A stretch of DNA of 10,229 nucleotides from Candidatus Eiseniibacteriota bacterium. GTDB taxonomy: Bacteria > Joyebacterota > Joyebacteria > Joyebacterales > Joyebacteraceae. The position numbers and the translations under genes are program-made. The stretch covers positions 1 to 10,229 of the forward strand of contig DAOVNE010000027.1 in the NCBI GenBank assembly GCA_030630395.1. Reading direction: 5' to 3'. Of this stretch, positions 6,053-10,229 are shown one piece after another. The notes beneath the pieces were generated by a model that was given only the letters and a program-made list of their open reading frames with translations, searched no databases and was not told the origin of the DNA. The first letter of the stretch is position 1; each line of letters opens with the position of its first letter.

Positions 6053-9000
6053 CTATCGGAGCACGACGACTTTCCGTTCGAGCTCCGACGTCCCGATGCG
6101 CACCCTCACGAAGTAGACGCCGGCAGCAACACTCCTGCCATCGCTGCCCGTTCCGTCCCAGTAGGCCGTGTAGCCACCCGCTTGGCGCGGACCTTCGACG
6201 AGGGACCTGACGAGGCGCCCGTCGAGAGAGAAGACGTCCACGGACGTCCACCTGTGGTCCGCCTCGACGACATATCGGATCACGGTCTCCCCCGTCGTCG
6301 GGTTCGGGAAAGGCGGAAGAAGCCTGGGGACGGATGTGTCAAAGGGGGTCGCTATCTCCCACGGGCCGTGGATGGTGGTACTCCCGCAGCACTCAAGGAC
6401 GCGCAGACGGTAGCTGTAGCTGGTCCACGCAACAGAGGACGAATCTGTATAGTGATACCATCCCACTGCGTCCGGCGAGAGGGGCGACAAGGTGAGGGAT
6501 GCGTAATCGTCGTCCGACCCAGTGATCCGGCGCTCCAGGTAGCACCCAAGCGGCCCGTCCCAGGGCGAGAGATACCAGGTGAACGCCGTGGAATCAGGTG
6601 TCTCCTCCCAGCTGAAGCCGACGAGCAGCGCCGGCTCCTGCCACTCGGTCATGTTCTCAAGAAGCGCCAGAACCACGTTCGTGGCCGCGTCGGTCTCTAT
6701 ATAGTATAGAGGGAATCCGAGTACGGCGAGCGAACCAGTGCCGTTCTCCGCGAGCCTGAGCGTCGCGCACGGTTTCTCATCGAGGTCCGCGTTGAGGTAG
6801 GCATCAAAGAGGTGAAGCCTCGTCGTGGCCGGGGAAGGCCTGTAGACCTCGCAGTCGGGTAGGCCACCGTATGTGGCATGCCCCCCCTCCCATTTCACAA
6901 GCGTGTCCACCGGGAGGTGCGGGTAGCTCCACGGAGCGATCGAGATGCCCCCAAGGAACGCGTATCCATAGGAAGCCGGGACCTCGGGGTTGGACAGTGA
7001 ACCCGTGTTGTACATACTGTCGATCCCCGCATGGTCGTGAATGAATTCCCCCGCGTCGAACGTCCGCCATAGCTCGAACTGGCCGTTGGCCGCGAGCGCG
7101 TGAATGGCGGAGTGTCCCTCGATGATGAGATTGCCTCCGGCCCGGACGAAGCCCTCGATCGCGTGATAGCCGGCCTCGGACTGCGCGGGGTGAAGCAAGG
7201 TCGCGCTGGCGCCGAGGCTCCAGAGAACAGTCCGGTAGCCCGCGAGGTCCTGCATCGATGGGAGCTGGGGGTATATACCCGAGAAATGCTCGTAGGGATC
7301 CCAGGTGTCGTGTTCCAACCCGGACAGAATAGAGTCGTAGAACGCATCGTGTACGGCCTCAGGTACCGATTGTCCGAACCAGTCGTCGATGTGAAGAAGT
7401 GGCGACGCCATCCCGGCTTGCACTGGAGCGATCGCGACCTTGCCGATCGTGCGGGAGCCGTTCTCGTCTTCAGTCAGGAAGTAGACGGCGGTGTCACCAA
7501 GCTCCGGCACGATGACGAAATCGTGCGGCACGCTTTCCCATTCCGACCAGTCGACTGTGTCACCGATAGCGAAGGCCACGGCATCCGCCGTCCCGCAGTA
7601 GTCGTCGGCTGATGCCTCAAGCTCGAAGACAAGACGCTCTCCCTCGAAGACCTCGAACCTCGGGCTGCTCCCGGGCGACCAGGGACCTGAGAACTCGACC
7701 GTTTCTTGGATGGCGCCTATTCCCACGCGGAGGGTGGGGCAGAAGGAGCCGGTTGCTGTGAACGTGTGTGATGCAGGTGTGGGGTCCGCAACACCACTAT
7801 CATCGATCGTCCGGATCTCGAACCTGTAGTCGCCCTCCGTGAGACCGGGCGGCACGATCGATGTCTGACTCGCGGGAAGCTCAATCCACTCGCGCTCGAG
7901 GCGGACCTCCTCGATACACGCTTCGCCCACGTACTCCGGAAGTTGGGTGACGCGGTACTCGTGGAAGGCTATGTCCCCATCGAAATCGATGGCTCGCCAC
8001 TCGAAGAGCGGCTGGAGTGTGAGAAGCGAGTGAGTAGCTGCGCAGTTCTCGGCGAGAACCGTCTCCGGCGGGAGGTTGGGTTCCTCTCCGACGACTCCTG
8101 CAACGGCCGCGCCGGTGGCAACGTTGACGGCAGCGAGCGCGCGGCACATCGGCAGGTCCACATTCTCAATGACATCGTCAGTCGTGTGGTGATACGGAGA
8201 CCACCCCGCGCCCGCGCTCGTGTCGAGCACATTGTAGCCCGCGTTCCAGAAGCTGTTCTGGTCGCTCGCGCCAATCGGCCGCACCCTCGTGATGCAGCCG
8301 TAGTCGGTGTTCTCCGTGATGAGATCGCACATGAGGGCTGCCACGGCGAGGGATGATGAGTCCGAGTAGACGATGGCGGTCGGGTCAGGTTCGTCCGGGT
8401 ACCCGAGGCAGTCCATGTTGAGATAGATGACGATGTCGAGTCCGGAAGCGACAGCGTCGCTCACCCAGGCGTGGCTTCCCCTCAAGCCCAACTCCTCGCC
8501 CGACCAGCAGGCGAAGATGACACTCCGTTCGAGCTCCAGGTCTGCGAGGAGCCTGGCGGCCTCAAGAACGCCCGCTATCCCTGTACCGTTATCGTCGGCG
8601 CCCGGGGCTGGAGCATCGGGATCGGTGAAGTTGTCCGTGGTGACCGAGTCGTAGTGGCCGCCGATTACGACGTATTCATCTGGGCGCGACGAGCCCTGCT
8701 TCCAGGCGACGACGTTCATCGCATCGACCGTGTCCTGGAAGGTCCAGCATCTGAATGTGTCGAGTTCGACGTCGGTGAGTCCGTACTCGATGAACTGGTC
8801 GCGAATCCAATAGCCCGCCGCCCAGCACGAGTCGGCGGCGACATATCTGGTTCCGTAGTCCTGCATGTGCTGAATGGTTGAAGTCACTCTGTCGAGACTG
8901 GTCGAGTCCATGAGAGCGACAAGGAGGCTGTCGGGTGGCAGGCGAAGGAAGATGTCCCCCGGTGCGTGAGCGCGAGCAAGTGCCTCCGCATCAGTCGCGT

Positions 9001-9199
9001 GTGGGAGCGTGCTGTCCGCGACAGTATCGCGAGGAGTGGCATCTCTTCGCTCGTCATCCGGCCACGGCACGTCACCCCAGAGCATTGCGAGAGGCGCCCG
9101 CGATGTCGGGGTCTGTGAGTGCACAGCCGGCATCGGGCCGGCCGCGACCAGTGAGACGGCTAGCAGTACGCTGAGCGCGACGAATGAACGGGGGCTCAT
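6053..9199 (-). CDS. Secreted M28-family zinc peptidase with amidotransferase-like region and C-terminal FlgD-like sorting domain
   Basis: This 1048-residue exported protein has a signal peptide at about 1-29 (hydrophobic core VALSVLLAVSLVAAG). The M28 peptidase domain at about 95-370 keeps the di-zinc set: GGHYDS (His182), GADDNGTG (Asp202), SGEELGLRGS (Glu235 catalytic, Glu236), NMD (Asp263) and YHHTTDD (His338). The fold and motifs are those of aminopeptidase-type M28 enzymes, so it probably trims peptides outside the cell or in the periplasm. Residues 375-485 look Ig/Fn3-like. Residues about 598-850 resemble a ThuA/class-I amidotransferase-like fold (LLHIDDWFG, YRTVLWSLG, IEGFVRAGGNLIIEG), with no clear catalytic cysteine. 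An Fn3-like region follows at about 860-955. Residues 960-1048 are a FlgD-like tail (FPNPTTGETVIRYVV, VFSLDGRLVRSL, YWDGTGSDGRSV, VYFVRV...SELERKVVVLR). The ATG is preceded by GGAGA at 5 nt. It is transcribed alone and divergently from the small cysteine-rich gene. The substrate is unknown. Confidence 0.93.
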   Translation of the reverse strand: MSPRSFVALSVLLAVSLVAAGPMPAVHSQTPTSRAPLAMLWGDVPWPDDERRDATPRDTVADSTLPHATDAEALARAHAPGDIFLRLPPDSLLVALMDSTSLDRVTSTIQHMQDYGTRYVAADSCWAAGYWIRDQFIEYGLTDVELDTFRCWTFQDTVDAMNVVAWKQGSSRPDEYVVIGGHYDSVTTDNFTDPDAPAPGADDNGTGIAGVLEAARLLADLELERSVIFACWSGEELGLRGSHAWVSDAVASGLDIVIYLNMDCLGYPDEPDPTAIVYSDSSSLAVAALMCDLITENTDYGCITRVRPIGASDQNSFWNAGYNVLDTSAGAGWSPYHHTTDDVIENVDLPMCRALAAVNVATGAAVAGVVGEEPNLPPETVLAENCAATHSLLTLQPLFEWRAIDFDGDIAFHEYRVTQLPEYVGEACIEEVRLEREWIELPASQTSIVPPGLTEGDYRFEIRTIDDSGVADPTPASHTFTATGSFCPTLRVGIGAIQETVEFSGPWSPGSSPRFEVFEGERLVFELEASADDYCGTADAVAFAIGDTVDWSEWESVPHDFVIVPELGDTAVYFLTEDENGSRTIGKVAIAPVQAGMASPLLHIDDWFGQSVPEAVHDAFYDSILSGLEHDTWDPYEHFSGIYPQLPSMQDLAGYRTVLWSLGASATLLHPAQSEAGYHAIEGFVRAGGNLIIEGHSAIHALAANGQFELWRTFDAGEFIHDHAGIDSMYNTGSLSNPEVPASYGYAFLGGISIAPWSYPHLPVDTLVKWEGGHATYGGLPDCEVYRPSPATTRLHLFDAYLNADLDEKPCATLRLAENGTGSLAVLGFPLYYIETDAATNVVLALLENMTEWQEPALLVGFSWEETPDSTAFTWYLSPWDGPLGCYLERRITGSDDDYASLTLSPLSPDAVGWYHYTDSSSVAWTSYSYRLRVLECCGSTTIHGPWEIATPFDTSVPRLLPPFPNPTTGETVIRYVVEADHRWTSVDVFSLDGRLVRSLVEGPRQAGGYTAYWDGTGSDGRSVAAGVYFVRVRIGTSELERKVVVLR

Positions 9200-9233
9200 T
9201 TACATCTCCGCATGAGGGCCTCTCGTCGGCCAA

Positions 9234-9239
9234 AGTATA
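9234..9239 (-). promoter_or_regulatory. Probable -10 box of the M28 peptidase gene
   Basis: TATACT on the minus strand matches the -10 consensus at 5 of 6 positions and would start a transcript near 9227, with a leader of about 27 nt. No good -35 is visible 16-18 bp upstream, so this is a weak or activator-dependent promoter call. Confidence 0.4.
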
Positions 9240-9363
9240 CACCCAGAAGGGCGGGAGAACGAGTGGACACAACGCCCAGACACATCCCCTTGCCGTCTGC
9301 ACTTCCCTGTGCTGCCCGTCACACTCTCCGTGCAATAGCACTGCGGATCCGCCGCTCTTGTGC

Positions 9364-9369
9364 TATGAT
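9364..9369 (+). promoter_or_regulatory. Extended -10 promoter of the cysteine-rich secreted-protein gene
   Basis: TGCTATGAT gives TATGAT with an upstream TGN extension. No clear -35 lies 17 bp upstream, as is common for extended -10 promoters. The transcript would start near 9376, about 60 nt before the ATG at 9435. The rest of the divergent intergenic stretch (9240-9363) holds nothing else I can recognise. Confidence 0.45.
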
Positions 9370-9434
9370 AAATATGCTCCTTACGTGGGCGCATGCCGTG
9401 CCGCACCGGGCATGGCTGGAAAAGGGAGGTTGGC

Positions 9435-9902
9435 ATGCGATACGTGAACACCATCGCCGTGCTTGCCACCGCTCTTCTTGCCGTAGGGTCCGCACAGGCC
9501 CAGATCTGCGATGAGCAAGTAATCTTCGACACCGACCCCGGTACGATCATCTGCCACCACACACAGACCGAGTTCAACTGCTGCGCCTGGATAGACTTCG
9601 CCGTGGACGTCGAGGGGTTCTCGATTTCGATCGTGGAGGCGGAGGCCTACGAAGACGGTCCCTGCTACTGCAACTGCTGCTTCGACAACGAGATCGTGAT
9701 CGGCGGCCTGGAGCCGGGTCTCTATGCGGTGAGCATCTGGAAAATCCGCCTGGAGGGCACGGGGTTCGTCGGGACCTGGGAGGTTGAGGTCGACGGGCAA
9801 TGCGCGCCCTTCGTCGAGACGGTGTACGAGCCGTGCGTGCAGACGACCGTCGGCGACGATTCCACCTGGAGTTGGGGCACAATGAAGTCGCTCTATCGCT
9901 GA
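9435..9902 (+). CDS. Small cysteine-rich secreted protein of unknown function
   Basis: The 155-residue protein has a clear signal peptide (MRYVNTIAVLATALLAVGSAQA, cleavage after residue 22). The mature part of about 133 residues is acidic and holds ten cysteines in distinct clusters: ICDE, IICHH, FNCCAW, PCYCNCCF, GQCAPF, EPCVQT. This even number suits disulfides in an exported protein, or alternatively metal binding through the CYCNCC cluster. The middle (IVIGGLEPGLYAVSIWKI...GTWEVEVDGQC) reads as a compact beta-sandwich with a GLYxVxIW strand. I do not recognise the family. The start is ATG 9435, behind GGGAGG at 5 nt. An upstream in-frame ATG at 9393 would put charged residues ahead of the signal peptide and is rejected. 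The next gene in the same direction also encodes a secreted protein. Confidence 0.8.
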   Translation: MRYVNTIAVLATALLAVGSAQAQICDEQVIFDTDPGTIICHHTQTEFNCCAWIDFAVDVEGFSISIVEAEAYEDGPCYCNCCFDNEIVIGGLEPGLYAVSIWKIRLEGTGFVGTWEVEVDGQCAPFVETVYEPCVQTTVGDDSTWSWGTMKSLYR

Positions 9903-9919
9903 TCCGGTCGGTTGCGCGC

Positions 9920-9948
9920 TCCGATGCATCGGACAGAGATGGTACCAT
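9920..9948. repeat. Two adjacent perfect palindromes in the intergenic gap
   Basis: TCCGATGCATCGGA (9920-9933) and ATGGTACCAT (9939-9948) are each perfectly self-complementary and lie 5 bp apart, in the 79-bp gap between two plus-strand genes. They could be operator half-sites or mRNA stems. No T-run follows, so a terminator is unlikely, and no separate promoter was found here. Confidence 0.5.
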
Positions 9949-9981
9949 TCGGCGAGGAGTGCTTCAGCAAGGAGGTGGCAC

Positions 9982-10229
9982 ATGCGCATTGCTATCGTTC
10001 TGCTCGTTCTGCTACTCGCGGCCACGGGTGCGACAGCGAATCCGCTTCCGTATTGGCCTGCTGTCAATATCATGTTCGCAAACGACGGGTCGTACACTCC
10101 TCGGATCGACCCGGATCTCTACGATGAGATGACCGCGTACGTCACGGTCTCGTGTCCTAGCTCGGCGTTTGACAACATCGCGTCCATCTCATTCGCCATC
10201 GATATCCCCGCCGGCATGAGCGCGCCCCC
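9982..10229 (+). CDS. Secreted protein of unknown function, N-terminal fragment (runs off window)
   Basis: An ATG at 9982 is preceded by AAGGAGG at 6 nt and opens a frame of 82 codons to the window end. It starts with a textbook signal peptide (MRIAIVLLVLLLAATGATA, then NPLPYWP). The visible mature part (VNIMFANDGSYTPRIDP, MTAYVTVSCPSSAFDNIASISFAIDIPAG) has the strand pattern of an extracellular beta-sandwich, loosely cohesin-like, but too little is present to name it. By analogy with its neighbours it may end in a FlgD-like sorting domain beyond the window; this is a guess. It probably forms a unit with the cysteine-rich gene 79 bp upstream. Confidence 0.75.
   Translation, partial: MRIAIVLLVLLLAATGATANPLPYWPAVNIMFANDGSYTPRIDPDLYDEMTAYVTVSCPSSAFDNIASISFAIDIPAGMSAP

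Noticed and set aside
5737..6210. Plus-strand frame of 157 codons across the riboswitch and the end of the peptidase gene
   Set aside because: It reads through the reverse complement of a complete cobalamin aptamer and the M28 coding end. It has no ribosome site or protein signature.
9392..9414. Inverted repeat CATGCC...GGCATG in the leader of the cysteine-rich gene
   Set aside because: The stem is only six pairs and does not cover the ribosome site. Chance is a sufficient explanation in GC-rich DNA.
9381..10097. Minus-strand frame of 238 codons over the two right-hand genes
   Set aside because: Both plus-strand frames there have signal peptides and strong ribosome sites. The minus frame has neither.

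Overview
The window looks like about 10 kb of chromosome from an uncultured, GC-rich (roughly 60%), diderm bacterium of the wider FCB type, such as Eisenbacteria, Krumholzibacteriota, Latescibacteria or Fermentibacteria. The reasons are a TonB-dependent outer-membrane receptor and two large secreted proteins that end in the same FlgD-like / type-IX-style C-terminal sorting domain (VYFVRV...SELERK). No rRNA, tRNA, transposase or CRISPR array was seen. The phylum assignment is inference.

Layout from left to right. (1) Positions 1-2084, minus strand: a two-gene operon behind a good sigma-70 type promoter (TTGACC-17 bp-TATATT). The first gene is a DUF364 'putative heavy-metal chelation' Rossmann-like protein rich in cysteine. 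The second is a fold-type III PLP decarboxylase of the LysA/BtrK class, cut by the left edge. It has no ATG, GTG or TTG that could serve as a start and appears to begin at CTG behind a perfect AGGAGG. (2) Positions 2141-6011, minus strand: a vitamin B12 acquisition operon. It consists of a promoter (TTGACC-17 bp-TAGATT), a complete cobalamin riboswitch aptamer, a long leader whose last hairpin buries the Shine-Dalgarno, a BtuB-type TonB-dependent receptor, and, 24 bp later, a secreted YncE-like beta-propeller. The propeller is reminiscent of the BtuG B12-capture proteins of Bacteroides but is not a lipoprotein and carries a C-terminal FlgD-like domain instead. (3) Positions 6012-9239, minus strand: a monocistronic 1048-residue secreted M28 zinc peptidase with a class-I-glutamine-amidotransferase-like (ThuA-like) region, Fn3/Ig-like modules and the FlgD-like tail, followed by a likely terminator. 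(4) Positions 9364-10229, plus strand and divergent: a small cysteine-rich secreted protein, then the start of another secreted protein that runs off the right edge.

How they fit together. In the B12 operon, intracellular cobalamin binding the aptamer would shut off translation of btuB and probably of the propeller. The propeller would capture corrinoid at the cell surface and hand it to BtuB for TonB-driven import. The decarboxylase/DUF364 operon has its own promoter, and its substrate cannot be read from the sequence. A metal-related or amine-building role is possible but unproven. The remaining genes belong to the secreted/surface proteome and show no direct link to B12.
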